DNA from: Pseudonocardia broussonetiae
GTDB lineage: Bacteria; Actinomycetota; Actinomycetes; Mycobacteriales; Pseudonocardiaceae
Direction of reading: 5' to 3'
Assembly: GCF_013155125.1 (NCBI RefSeq)
Contig: NZ_CP053564.1
Coordinates: 3,169,501 to 3,233,500 of the forward strand
DNA length: 64,000 nucleotides
Position numbers and translations under genes: made by a program. Below are positions 9,531-17,495 of the stretch, one piece after another; position 1 is the stretch's first letter; the number at the start of each line of letters is the position of its first letter. The notes below the pieces were generated by a model that worked only from the letters and a program-made list of their open reading frames with translations, made no database searches and was not told the origin of the DNA.

Positions 9531-11459
9531 ATGTACCAGCTGGGTGTGGACCTGGGCACGACGTGGTCGGCGGCCGCCGTCTGCCGCGACGGCGCCCGCA
9601 CGGCCGAGCCCGTGCCGCTCGGCGAGCACGGGCACGCCGTCGCCTCCGCGGTGTTCGCGGGCGCCGACGGCTCGTTCCTGCTCGGTGAGGCCGCCGAGCG
9701 CCGCGCGCTGTCGGACCCCGACCGCGTCGTGCGCGAGTTCAAGCGCCGCATCGGCGACCCGACGCCCGTCCTCGTCGGCCGCGAGCCCGTGCCGGCGGAG
9801 GTGCTGGCGGCGCGGTTCGTCGCTGCGCTGGTCCGGCAGGTGTCGCAGCGCGAGGGCGGCCCGCCGTCGCGGATCGCGGTGACGCACCCGGCCGGCTGGG
9901 GTCCGCACAAGACCGCCGCGCTGCGGGCCGCGCTGGCCGCGCAGGGCGTCGGGCCGCTGGTGCTGCTCTCCGAGCCGCAGGCCGCCGCCGTCGGGTACGC
10001 GAGCGCCGAGCGCGTCGAGGCCGGGTCGGTCGTCGCCGTCTACGACCTGGGCGGCGGCACCTTCGACGCCGCCGTGGTGCGCAAGGACCCGCGGGGCGGG
10101 TTCGCGCTGCTCGGGACGCCGGAGGGGATCGAGCGGCTCGGCGGCGTCGACTTCGACGAGGCCGTGTTCGCCCACGTCCGCGACGCGATCGGACCCGCCT
10201 GGGCGGAGCTGGACGGCACCGACCCCGCGGTCCTGGAGGCCGTCGCGCGGCTGCGGCGGGAGTGCACCGCGGCGAAGGAGGCGCTGTCGGTCGACACCGT
10301 CGTGCAGGTGCCGGTGATGCTGCCCGGGCTGCACACGCGGGTGCGGCTGGGGCGCGCCGAGTTCGAGGACATGGTCCGGCCGGCGATCGCCGAGACGGTC
10401 GACGCGCTGGCGCGGGCGCTGGCGTCCGCGGGGGTCGCGCCCGCCGACGTCGCGACGCTGCTGCTGGTCGGGGGCTCGTCGCGGATGCCGCTGGTGACCG
10501 AGCTCGTGTCCGCCGGCATCGGGCGTCCCGCATCGGCCGACGTCGACCCGAAGGGCGTCATCGCGGCCGGGGCGGCGCTCGTCGCGCGGGGGGCGTCGGC
10601 GCCCGCGGCGGAGGCGCTGGCCGCGCACGGCGCCGGGGCGATGTCCACCGACGACGGCTCGGCCGCCCGGGTGGCGGCGCTGCGGGCCGCGGCGTCGCGG
10701 GAGGGGTCGGTGCGGGACGCGGCGGCGCGGGACGCGACCGTGCGCGCCGTGCCGGTGCGGGGGGCGGCGGTCGGGAGTGCGGCCGCGGGCGGTGCTGCGG
10801 TGGGCGGTGCTGCCGCGGGCGGTGCTGCGGTGGGTGGCGCGGCCGTCGGGGGTCCGGGCCGCGGGGCCGCCGGGCCCGGGCCGGCGGGGGAGCCGCCGGT
10901 CACCCGGGCCCTGCGGCCGCCCCGGCCGGCGCGCCCGTTCGCGGAGGTCGAGGCGGCCGCGACGCGGCGCGCGATCCCGCGGCGCGTCCTCGCCGCGGCG
11001 GCGGCGAGCGTGCTGGCCGCCGGCGTGCTGGGCGGGGCGATCCTGTTCGCGAACCGCGCGGGACCGGACGCCTCCGCCGCGACGCCGGACCCGACGACGC
11101 TGAGCCGGGTCGAGCCCGCCGCCCCGACCACCACGACCGCCGCGCCGGAACCGGTCGAGCCCGAGCCCGAGCCCGAGCCGCCGGCCCCGGAGCCCGAGCC
11201 CGAGCCGGCCCCACGCACCGCCCCCCGGACCGCGGCGCCGCCCGCCCCGACCACGGCCCCGCCCACGATCGACCCGACCACAGCACCGCCCACGACGACC
11301 GACCCCACCACCGCCCCGCCGGACACCGGGGCGGCCGAGGGCTCGACGTCGGCGGCCCCGGCGGCCGTCGAGGGTGCGGTCGTGCCCGTCGTCCCGGACG
11401 CGCCCGCGGTCGATCCCGCGGACCTCGCCCCCGCCGCCGATCCGACCGGAGCGGCGTGA
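9531..11459 (+). CDS. Membrane-anchored Hsp70-like ATPase with Pro-rich tail
   Basis: A 642-residue protein. Residues 1 to about 350 are an Hsp70/actin-fold ATPase with phosphate-1 motif GVDLGTTWSAA (5-15) and phosphate-2 motif YDLGGGTFDA (171-180). There is no typical substrate-binding domain. Instead comes a low-complexity Ala/Gly/Val linker built from GGAAVGGAAAGG-like repeats, a single hydrophobic segment near 485-506, and a tail of about 135 residues rich in Pro, Glu and Thr (EPEPEPEPPAPEPEPEPAP). This implies a cytoplasmic ATPase and an exported tail. The ATG follows an excellent AGGAG. It is divergent from the dynamin/IniB set, suggesting a shared membrane-associated role. Confidence 0.87.
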   Translation: MYQLGVDLGTTWSAAAVCRDGARTAEPVPLGEHGHAVASAVFAGADGSFLLGEAAERRALSDPDRVVREFKRRIGDPTPVLVGREPVPAEVLAARFVAALVRQVSQREGGPPSRIAVTHPAGWGPHKTAALRAALAAQGVGPLVLLSEPQAAAVGYASAERVEAGSVVAVYDLGGGTFDAAVVRKDPRGGFALLGTPEGIERLGGVDFDEAVFAHVRDAIGPAWAELDGTDPAVLEAVARLRRECTAAKEALSVDTVVQVPVMLPGLHTRVRLGRAEFEDMVRPAIAETVDALARALASAGVAPADVATLLLVGGSSRMPLVTELVSAGIGRPASADVDPKGVIAAGAALVARGASAPAAEALAAHGAGAMSTDDGSAARVAALRAAASREGSVRDAAARDATVRAVPVRGAAVGSAAAGGAAVGGAAAGGAAVGGAAVGGPGRGAAGPGPAGEPPVTRALRPPRPARPFAEVEAAATRRAIPRRVLAAAAASVLAAGVLGGAILFANRAGPDASAATPDPTTLSRVEPAAPTTTTAAPEPVEPEPEPEPPAPEPEPEPAPRTAPRTAAPPAPTTAPPTIDPTTAPPTTTDPTTAPPDTGAAEGSTSAAPAAVEGAVVPVVPDAPAVDPADLAPAADPTGAA

Positions 11460-11517
11460 CCCTGGCCCCGCGCCGTCGGCGGTGGAAGACTCCGGCACCG
11501 GTCGGCGCGGAGGTCGC

Positions 11518-12186
11518 ATGCTCGAACCCGAGGAGTTCCTGGCCGGTCTGGACGACGCGGGGCGCACCGCGCTGTCCGCGCGGGGCCGGCACCGGCGCTG
11601 GCCCGCGGGCGCCACGCTGTTCCTGGAGGGCGACCGGTCGAGCACCGTGGTGGTCGTCGTCAGCGGCCGCGTGAAGGTCTTCTCGATCACCGAGCAGGGC
11701 GAGGAGGTGCTGCTCGCGGTGCGCGGGCCCGGCGCCCTGCTGGGCGAGCTGTCGGCGATCGACGGCACCGAGCGCGGCGCGTCGGTGGCCGCGCTGGAGC
11801 CGGTGGTGGCGCTCGTCGTGCCGGTGCCGGACTTCGTCGCCTTCCTCTCCAGCGAGCCGGGCGCGGCGATGGCGCTGCTGCGGCTGGTCACCTCCCGCCT
11901 GCGCGACGCCGACCGCAAGCGCGTCGAGTTCGGCGCCTTCGACATCGCCGCGCGCGTCGCCGGGCGCCTCGTCGAGCTCGCCGACCGGTTCGGCGAGCCC
12001 GTGCCCGACGGCGTCCGCATCCCGGTGCCGCTCTCGCAGGACGAGCTCGCCGGGTGGGTCGGGGCGTCGCGGGAGGCCGTGGCGAAGGCGCTGCGGGTGC
12101 TGCGCGACCGCGGCCTGCTCACCACCGGACGCCGGACGATGACCGTGCTCGACCTCGACGGCCTGCGCCGGAGGGCCCGTGGCTGA
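11518..12186 (+). CDS. Crp/Fnr-family cyclic-nucleotide-responsive regulator
   Basis: A 222-residue protein. Residues about 10-130 are a cyclic-nucleotide-binding beta-barrel (GATLFLEGD, then GPGALLGELSAIDG, where the phosphate-binding cassette lies). A dimerisation helix and a C-terminal winged helix at about 165-215 follow (LSQDELAGWVGASREAVAKA). The Glu of GELSAIDG is the residue that usually contacts the cyclic nucleotide ribose, so cAMP binding is plausible. The ATG is preceded by GGAGG at a short spacing. It begins 58 bases after the Hsp70-like gene and overlaps the downstream adenylate cyclase by 8 bases, so sensor and cyclase are probably made together. Confidence 0.9.
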   Translation: MLEPEEFLAGLDDAGRTALSARGRHRRWPAGATLFLEGDRSSTVVVVVSGRVKVFSITEQGEEVLLAVRGPGALLGELSAIDGTERGASVAALEPVVALVVPVPDFVAFLSSEPGAAMALLRLVTSRLRDADRKRVEFGAFDIAARVAGRLVELADRFGEPVPDGVRIPVPLSQDELAGWVGASREAVAKALRVLRDRGLLTTGRRTMTVLDLDGLRRRARG

Positions 12187-14218
12187 CACCCGGGGCGTGC
12201 CCGCGCGCGTCGTGGTCTGGGCGTTCCACCTCGCGCTGCCGCTGGCCGGGCTGTGGCTGCTGCTCGCCGTGCCCGCCGCCGACGTGCGCCTGGAGCACCA
12301 CCCGACGCACTTCTGGCTGATCGCGCTCGCCGCCGCGCTCAACGTCGGCCTGTCGGTGCTGGTCGCGCGCGCCGCCCGCCGCCACGACGACGCCCGCCTG
12401 CTGCTGGTCGGGCTCGGGTTCCTGGCCGCCGCGCTGTTCCTCGGGCTGCACGCGCTGGCCACGCCCGGGGTGCTGCTCGGGAGCCGCAACGGCGGGTTCG
12501 CGCTCGCCACGCCGGTCGGGCTGGCGCTGGCGGCGCTGTGCACCGCCGCGTCGGTCGTCGACCTGCCGTCGGCGACGGTCCTGCGCCTGGCCCCGTGGCT
12601 GCGCCGCGGGCTGCTCGCGATCGCCGCCCTGTGGGGCGTGGTGTCGCTCGCCGGGCTGCCGCCGCTGGCCGACCCGGCGCTGGCGGAGCGGCTCTCCGGC
12701 CCGCTCGTCGTCGTCGCGGGGATCTCGGTGGTGCTCTACGGCGTCGTCACCGTCCGCTACTACCAGCTCTACCGCCGCCGCCGCTCGGTGATGCTGCTGT
12801 CGATCCTCACGGCCAACGTGCTGCTGGCCGAGGCCATGGTCGCCGTGGTGCTGGGGCCGAGCTGGCACCTGACGTGGTGGCTGTGGCACGTGCTGATGGC
12901 GCTGGCGTTCGGCTACATCGGCTACAGCGCGTACGCGGGGTACCAGGCCGAGGGCGCCACCACCGGGCTGTTCGACGGGGTGCGCACCGAGGAGACGGTG
13001 CAGGCCGTGCGCGCGGAGTACGGGGCCGCGCTGGAGGCGCTGGTGTCGGCGGTGCGCCGGCAGGAGGCGGGGGAGATCTCCGCCGACGAGATGGGGCTGA
13101 TCACCGCGGGGATGGCGTCGCGGTTCGGGCTGACCGAGGGCCAGACCGCGGTGCTCGGGCGGGCCGCGTCGGCGCTGCGGGGGGAGCGCGAGCAGATCGG
13201 GCGCCTGGGCGTGCTGGTGGCGATCGGGCACGAGTCGCGCGTCCGGCTCGCCGAGGACGACCTCCTGCGCCGCGCCGTCACCCGCGTCGCCGACGGCTTC
13301 GACGGCCACGCCGTCCGCATCGGCCTGCTCGAGGACGGCGACCTGCGCTGGCCCGGCGCCCTGAGCACCGACCCCACGTGGACCGCGCCCGTCGCGCTGC
13401 CCGAGGGGCTCGACCCCGTCGAGACCGGCGACGACGTGCTCGCCTGCCCGCTGACCGTCAAGGACCTCCCCGCCGGCGTGCTCCTCGTCCGGCGCCCCGG
13501 CGGGTTCGGCGACCGCGACCGCTCCCTGCTCGCGTCCCTGGCCAGCCAGCTCTCGATGGGCATGGAGAACGCACGGCTCTACCACCAGCTCGACGGGCTG
13601 TTCCGCGCGTACATGTCGCCCGACGTCGCCACGGCGCTGCTCGCCGACCCCGCGCAGGCCGCGCTCGGCGGCGCGGTCGTCGACGTCACGGCGGTGTTCG
13701 CCGACCTCCGCGGCTTCACGACGTTCTCCGAGCGGTCGAGCCCGGAGGAGATCGTCGTGCTGCTCAACCGCTACTTCGAGGTGGCGACGGCGGCCGTGCT
13801 GGCCGAGGGCGGCACGGTCGTGCAGTTCGTCGGCGACGCGATGATGGCGCTGTTCGGCGCGCCCGCCCGCCAGCCCGACCACGCCGTGCGGGCCGTCCGC
13901 GCCGCGCTCGCCCTGCAGGAGGGCATCGCCGCGATCGCCGACGACGACGGCCCCACGTTCCGCGTCGGGGTCAACACCGGGCCCGCGCTCGTCGGCAACA
14001 TCGGCAGCACCGCGCTGCGCAACTTCAACGCGATGGGCGACGCCGTGAACGTCGCCGCGCGGCTGGAGTCGGTCGCCGAGCCGGGGCAGGTCGTGATCGG
14101 GGAGGCCACGCGGGCGCTGCTGCCCGCGGACACGGACGTCGAGGCGCTGGGGGAGCTCGCGGTCAAGGGCCGCCGCGGGCCCGTCACGGCGTTCCGCCTG
14201 AAGGCCCTGCCCGCCTAG
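12179..14218 (+). CDS. Membrane-bound class III adenylate/guanylate cyclase with GAF domain
   Basis: A 679-residue protein. Residues about 10-265 contain six or seven hydrophobic segments, about 340-470 is a GAF-like sensor (GHESRVRLAEDDLLRRAV to SLASQLSMGMENARLYHQL), and about 495-665 is the cyclase domain. Both metal-binding Asp motifs are present, VFADLRGFTTF and QFVGDAMMALFG. The substrate-selecting residue before VGD is Gln, where many adenylate cyclases have Lys. The nucleotide choice is therefore less certain. The GTG start overlaps the Crp-like gene by 8 bases. A plausible circuit is that the cyclase makes cAMP and the Crp-like protein reads it. Confidence 0.9.
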   Translation: MADTRGVPARVVVWAFHLALPLAGLWLLLAVPAADVRLEHHPTHFWLIALAAALNVGLSVLVARAARRHDDARLLLVGLGFLAAALFLGLHALATPGVLLGSRNGGFALATPVGLALAALCTAASVVDLPSATVLRLAPWLRRGLLAIAALWGVVSLAGLPPLADPALAERLSGPLVVVAGISVVLYGVVTVRYYQLYRRRRSVMLLSILTANVLLAEAMVAVVLGPSWHLTWWLWHVLMALAFGYIGYSAYAGYQAEGATTGLFDGVRTEETVQAVRAEYGAALEALVSAVRRQEAGEISADEMGLITAGMASRFGLTEGQTAVLGRAASALRGEREQIGRLGVLVAIGHESRVRLAEDDLLRRAVTRVADGFDGHAVRIGLLEDGDLRWPGALSTDPTWTAPVALPEGLDPVETGDDVLACPLTVKDLPAGVLLVRRPGGFGDRDRSLLASLASQLSMGMENARLYHQLDGLFRAYMSPDVATALLADPAQAALGGAVVDVTAVFADLRGFTTFSERSSPEEIVVLLNRYFEVATAAVLAEGGTVVQFVGDAMMALFGAPARQPDHAVRAVRAALALQEGIAAIADDDGPTFRVGVNTGPALVGNIGSTALRNFNAMGDAVNVAARLESVAEPGQVVIGEATRALLPADTDVEALGELAVKGRRGPVTAFRLKALPA

Positions 14219-14345
14219 GTATCGCAGGCTCCCCGCTCCGCTCTGTGTCTGCGTACCGGTTCGCACCGGTCGTCGTGCCTGCTGCGGCGGGCGCCGGGGC
14301 GGGACCGTGTGCGGGCACCGTCCGACGCACCCGAGGGGACCCCCG

Positions 14346-15008
14346 ATGACCAGGTACGCACCACTGCTGACGCTCGGGGCGGTCGCCGCGCTCGGCGGCG
14401 CGCTGCTGGCCGTCGACGTGCTCAGCGATCCGGGGCAGGCGCCGCCGCCCGCCCCCGCGGCCGCCGCGGCACCGGCCGCCGCACCCGCCGCCGAGCCCGT
14501 CGCCGTCGTGCCCGACCCGCCCGCCGTCGCCGAGTCCGTGTGGGCCGGGCGGTCGTCGGGGAACGAGGTGACGGTCGCGATCGCCGTCAAGGACGGCCGG
14601 GCCGTCGCCTACGTGTGCGACGGCGAGCAGGTCGAGGCCTGGCTGGAGGGCACCCTCACCGGCTCCGCGCTGGCGCTGGAGGGCGCCGACGGCGCGGTGC
14701 TCACCGGCACCGTCGACGCGACCGCGGCGCTGGGCTCGGTGACCGCCGGGGGCGGGACGTGGCCGTTCGCGGCGAAGGTCGTGCAGGCGCCGGACGGTCT
14801 CTACGACGGCCGCGCCAACGTCGACGGCGTCGCCACCCGCATCGGCTGGATCTCCGTCGACGGCACGGTGACCGGCGGTGCGCGGGCCGCGGGCGAGGTC
14901 GTCGACGCTCCGGCGCTCGACCCGTCCGCGCCGGACGCGGTCGTGCTGGACGGCGCGCCCGTCACCGTCACCGTGGTGGACGGCGCGTCCGAGGGGGTCG
15001 TGCGATGA
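14346..15008 (+). CDS. Secreted or membrane-anchored hypothetical protein
   Basis: A 220-residue protein of unknown function. The N terminus (RYAPLLTLGAVAALGGALLA) is a signal anchor without a lipobox Cys, followed by an Ala/Pro-rich linker (residues 35-60). A beta-rich domain with repeated Gly/Thr/Asp strands follows (ALEGADGAVLTGTVDATAAL, then VDGVATRIGWISVDG). This suggests a small exported sandwich domain. It overlaps the DUF6529-like gene by ATGA, and a Rieske lipoprotein follows, so it probably belongs to a cell-surface redox set. It begins 127 bases after the cyclase gene. Confidence 0.75.
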   Translation: MTRYAPLLTLGAVAALGGALLAVDVLSDPGQAPPPAPAAAAAPAAAPAAEPVAVVPDPPAVAESVWAGRSSGNEVTVAIAVKDGRAVAYVCDGEQVEAWLEGTLTGSALALEGADGAVLTGTVDATAALGSVTAGGGTWPFAAKVVQAPDGLYDGRANVDGVATRIGWISVDGTVTGGARAAGEVVDAPALDPSAPDAVVLDGAPVTVTVVDGASEGVVR

Positions 15009-15610
15009 GCTCGCCGTACACCGACCCCGGGACGCAGCCGGGCCCGGCGGTGCCCCCTCCCGCGCCGGCTCCCGCACCGGCCCCGCGGGCCGGCTGGCTC
15101 GTCGCCGCCGGGATCGGGGCGCTCGTCGCCGTCGGTCTCGGCGTCTACGGGCGGATCCACGAGCCGACGTTCTTCGCGGTCAACCTCGGCGGCTTCTCCA
15201 GCGGCACGGCGGCGAAGGCGTGGCTGGCGACCGCCGCCTTCGCGCTGGCCCTGGTGCAGCTGCTCTCGGCCCTGCTGATGTACGGGCGCTTCCCGCGGGT
15301 CACCGCCCCGTCCTGGACCGGCACGGTGCACCGCTGGTCGGGCCGCCTCGCCGTGCTGCTGACGGTGCCGGTCGCGGTCCACTGCCTCTACGCGCTCGGC
15401 TTCCAGTCCGGCGAGCCGCGGGTGCTCGTGCACTCGCTGTTCGGCTGCTTCTTCTACGGCGTGTTCGTGGCCAAGATGCTGCTGCTGCAGCGGTCCGGCA
15501 CGCCGAAGTGGGCCCTGCCGGTGTTCGGCGGGGCCGTGTTCACCGCGCTCGTCGCCCTCTGGCTGACGTCCTCGGTCTGGTTCTTCACCACCTCCGGCCT
15601 GAGCTTCTAG
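15005..15610 (+). CDS. DUF6529-like four-helix membrane protein
   Basis: A 201-residue membrane protein. After a Pro/Ala-rich N terminus of about 28 residues come four hydrophobic segments (GWLVAAGIGALVAVGLGVYG; ATAAFALALVQLLSALLMYG; RLAVLLTVPVAVHCLYALGF; ALPVFGGAVFTALVALWLT). Several His residues sit at membrane edges (GTVHRWSGR, VAVHCLYAL, RVLVHSLFG). The pattern resembles cytochrome-b561-type proteins, where such His bind heme, and the DUF6529 family. It lies between a secreted protein and a Rieske lipoprotein with near-continuous spacing. Electron transfer across the membrane is therefore a reasonable inference; heme binding has not been shown. Confidence 0.75.
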   Translation: MSSPYTDPGTQPGPAVPPPAPAPAPAPRAGWLVAAGIGALVAVGLGVYGRIHEPTFFAVNLGGFSSGTAAKAWLATAAFALALVQLLSALLMYGRFPRVTAPSWTGTVHRWSGRLAVLLTVPVAVHCLYALGFQSGEPRVLVHSLFGCFFYGVFVAKMLLLQRSGTPKWALPVFGGAVFTALVALWLTSSVWFFTTSGLSF

Positions 15611-15619
15611 GAGTCGACG

Positions 15620-16039
15620 ATGAGCACCCCGCTTCCCCTGCCGATCGCCGCCGTGGGCCGTCGCGCCCTCCTGTGCGGGGCGGCCTGCGCCGCGCTCGCC
15701 GGGTGCGCCGGCTACGGCCCCGGGCGGGCCGCGGCCGCCGCCCCGGCCCCCACCGGGGCCGCGCTCGCGGCCGTCGCGGACGTCCCCGTCGGCGGCGGCA
15801 TCATCCTGGCGGCGCAGGACGTCGTCCTGACCCAGCCCGAGGCCGGCACCATCCGCGCCTTCTCCGCCACCTGCACCCACCAGGGCTGCGTGGTCGCCGA
15901 CGTCACCGACGGCACGATCCACTGCACCTGCCACGGCAGCAGCTTCGCCCTCGACGGCACGGTGACCGGCGGCCCGGCCCCCTCCCCGCTGCCGGAGAAG
16001 GCGGTCGCGGTGGTGGACGGGACGATCACGCTGGCCTGA
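15620..16039 (+). CDS. Rieske [2Fe-2S] lipoprotein
   Basis: A 139-residue exported protein. The N terminus has a Tat-like twin Arg (GRRALLCGA) and a lipobox LAGC with Cys29. The Rieske motifs are CTHQGC (Cys85 and His87 ligands, Cys90) and CTCHGSSF (Cys102 and His105 ligands, Cys104). Cys90 and Cys104 should form the usual disulfide. The small domain lacks other subunits, so it is probably an electron carrier of the DUF6529-like partner 9 bases upstream rather than part of a cytochrome bc complex. Tat export of a pre-folded cluster and lipidation are expected from the motifs. Confidence 0.9.
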   Translation: MSTPLPLPIAAVGRRALLCGAACAALAGCAGYGPGRAAAAAPAPTGAALAAVADVPVGGGIILAAQDVVLTQPEAGTIRAFSATCTHQGCVVADVTDGTIHCTCHGSSFALDGTVTGGPAPSPLPEKAVAVVDGTITLA

Positions 16040-16053
16040 CCCGGCCCACCCGC

Positions 16054-16773
16054 CTACCGCAGCCCGTCCCGCTGCGCGGCGACGAACTCGGGCTCCACCG
16101 GGTCGCCGTGCCCCGGCACCACCACCCGCGGCCCCAGGGCGAGCAGGGCGTCGAGGGTGGCGGGCCACTCCGCCACCACCGAGTCCGGCCCGACCGACGG
16201 CGGGGCGCCCTGCTCGACGAGGTCGCCCGCGAACACCACGTCGTCGACGTGCACCACCAGGTCGTGGTCGGTGTGGCCGCGGCCGGGGTGCAGGAGCGCG
16301 ACCGTCCGCCCGCCGAGGTCGAGCACCGCGGGGGCGGCGCGGTCGGGCAGCGGGTGGTCGGGCAGCGGGTGGTCGGGCAGCGGGTGGTCGGGCAGCGGGG
16401 GATCGGTGCCGGCGAGCGCGGCGGCGGTCGCCGCGTCGCCGCGCTCGCGGTAGTACGCCGACCACTCCGCCCGCTGCGCCGCGGCCGTCGCGAGGACCGC
16501 CTCCCGGCAGGCGGGGTGGGCGTGCACCGGGCACGGCAGGAACGCGGCGGTGCCGAAGCAGTGGTCGAAGTGCGCGTGGGTGATCGCGACGACCAGCGGC
16601 AGCACCGTCACCGCCCGCACCGCCGCCGCCCACTCCGCGCCCTGCCGGACGTCGCCGCGCGTGTCGACGACCAGGGCCCGCTCGGCGCCGACCACCAGCC
16701 CCACCGTGAGGTCGAGCTCGGCGTAGCGCCGGGCCAGCACCCCGTCGCCGACCTCGATCCACCGCCCGCTCAC
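16054..16773 (-). CDS. Metallo-beta-lactamase-fold hydrolase
   Basis: A 239-residue protein with the metal-binding motif HAHFDH at 66-71, later GRGHTDHDLVVH, an Asp near FAGDLVEQG and the C-terminal PGHGDPVE. These are the usual ligands for a di-zinc site. The substrate is unknown; the layout is close to glyoxalase II or quinolone-signal-type hydrolases. A Pro-Leu-Pro-Asp-His repeat lies at about residues 125-144, encoded by a 15-base tandem repeat. The GTG start overlaps the upstream ComB-like gene stop in GTGA, so the two are coupled. Confidence 0.85.
   Translation of the reverse strand: MSGRWIEVGDGVLARRYAELDLTVGLVVGAERALVVDTRGDVRQGAEWAAAVRAVTVLPLVVAITHAHFDHCFGTAAFLPCPVHAHPACREAVLATAAAQRAEWSAYYRERGDAATAAALAGTDPPLPDHPLPDHPLPDHPLPDRAAPAVLDLGGRTVALLHPGRGHTDHDLVVHVDDVVFAGDLVEQGAPPSVGPDSVVAEWPATLDALLALGPRVVVPGHGDPVEPEFVAAQRDGLR
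16341..16400 (-). repeat. Four tandem 15-base repeats in the metallo-beta-lactamase gene
   Basis: Four units of GGTCGGGCAGCGGGT on the plus strand (16341-16355, 16356-16370, 16371-16385 and 16386-16400, the last with one changed base). They encode PLPDH three times and PLPDR once in frame, so copy number could vary without breaking the gene. Confidence 0.9.
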
Positions 16774-17495
16774 GCGAGGAACCCGTCGACGCGCCGCGGG
16801 GCGGTACCGCTCGCGTCGAGCTCCGCGGCCAGGTCGACGTCGGCGCCGAACCCGTCGGCCTCCAGCTCCAGCCCGGAGGCCAGCCGCCCCAGCACCCCGC
16901 GCAGGCCGCGGGCGCGCGCCGCGAGGAACAGGTCGACGGCGGCGTCGGCCTCGGGGGAGCGGTCGTCGAGCGCCGCCGCGATCGCCCCGGCGCCCAGCGC
17001 GTCCTCGACGGCGACGCGCATCGCGCCGTCCGGCCACCGCTCGCCCGCGGGCACGAGGCCGACCGGCCCGTCGACCTCCCGCAGCGCCGCGGCCACGGCG
17101 GAGGCGTTGCGCAGGCACCCCGCGAACAGCGCGACGCCCGGCCCGACGGCCGCGCACAGCGTCGCGCCGTTGGGCGAGGCGAGCGCCAGCCGGGTGCCGG
17201 GCGCCAGCCCGACCAGCGACGACGGCCGCAGCGACGGGCCGGGCCCGCGCCGGTCGGCCGCGGGCTCGGCCCCCGCCGCCCGCGCGGCCGCCTCGTCGAC
17301 CGCCCCCGCGCTCGACCCCCGCTGCGGCAGCACCGACGCCCCGCGCCCGACGGCGACGTCGACGGCCGTGCAGAACGACAGCACGTCGACCACGACGACG
17401 GCCGCGCACTCCGCCGCGAGCAGCGCGGCACCCTCGACGCCCCACTCCAGACGGACGCGGTGGGCCTGCTGGCGGTGCTCGGGGCGGACGCTCAC
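16770..17495 (-). CDS. 2-phosphosulfolactate phosphatase (ComB) family protein
   Basis: A 241-residue protein with the ComB pattern. It has VVVVDVLSFCTAVDVAVGRG near residues 34-53, ALASPNGATLC near 109-119, GCLRNASAVA and VPAGERWPDG. ComB removes phosphate from 2-phosphosulfolactate in coenzyme M formation. Many actinobacterial homologues lack that pathway, so the true substrate is uncertain. The gene overlaps both neighbours by four-base GTGA junctions: the ABC exporter upstream and the metallo-beta-lactamase downstream. The three are thus one operon. Confidence 0.82.
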   Translation of the reverse strand: MSVRPEHRQQAHRVRLEWGVEGAALLAAECAAVVVVDVLSFCTAVDVAVGRGASVLPQRGSSAGAVDEAAARAAGAEPAADRRGPGPSLRPSSLVGLAPGTRLALASPNGATLCAAVGPGVALFAGCLRNASAVAAALREVDGPVGLVPAGERWPDGAMRVAVEDALGAGAIAAALDDRSPEADAAVDLFLAARARGLRGVLGRLASGLELEADGFGADVDLAAELDASGTAPRRVDGFLA

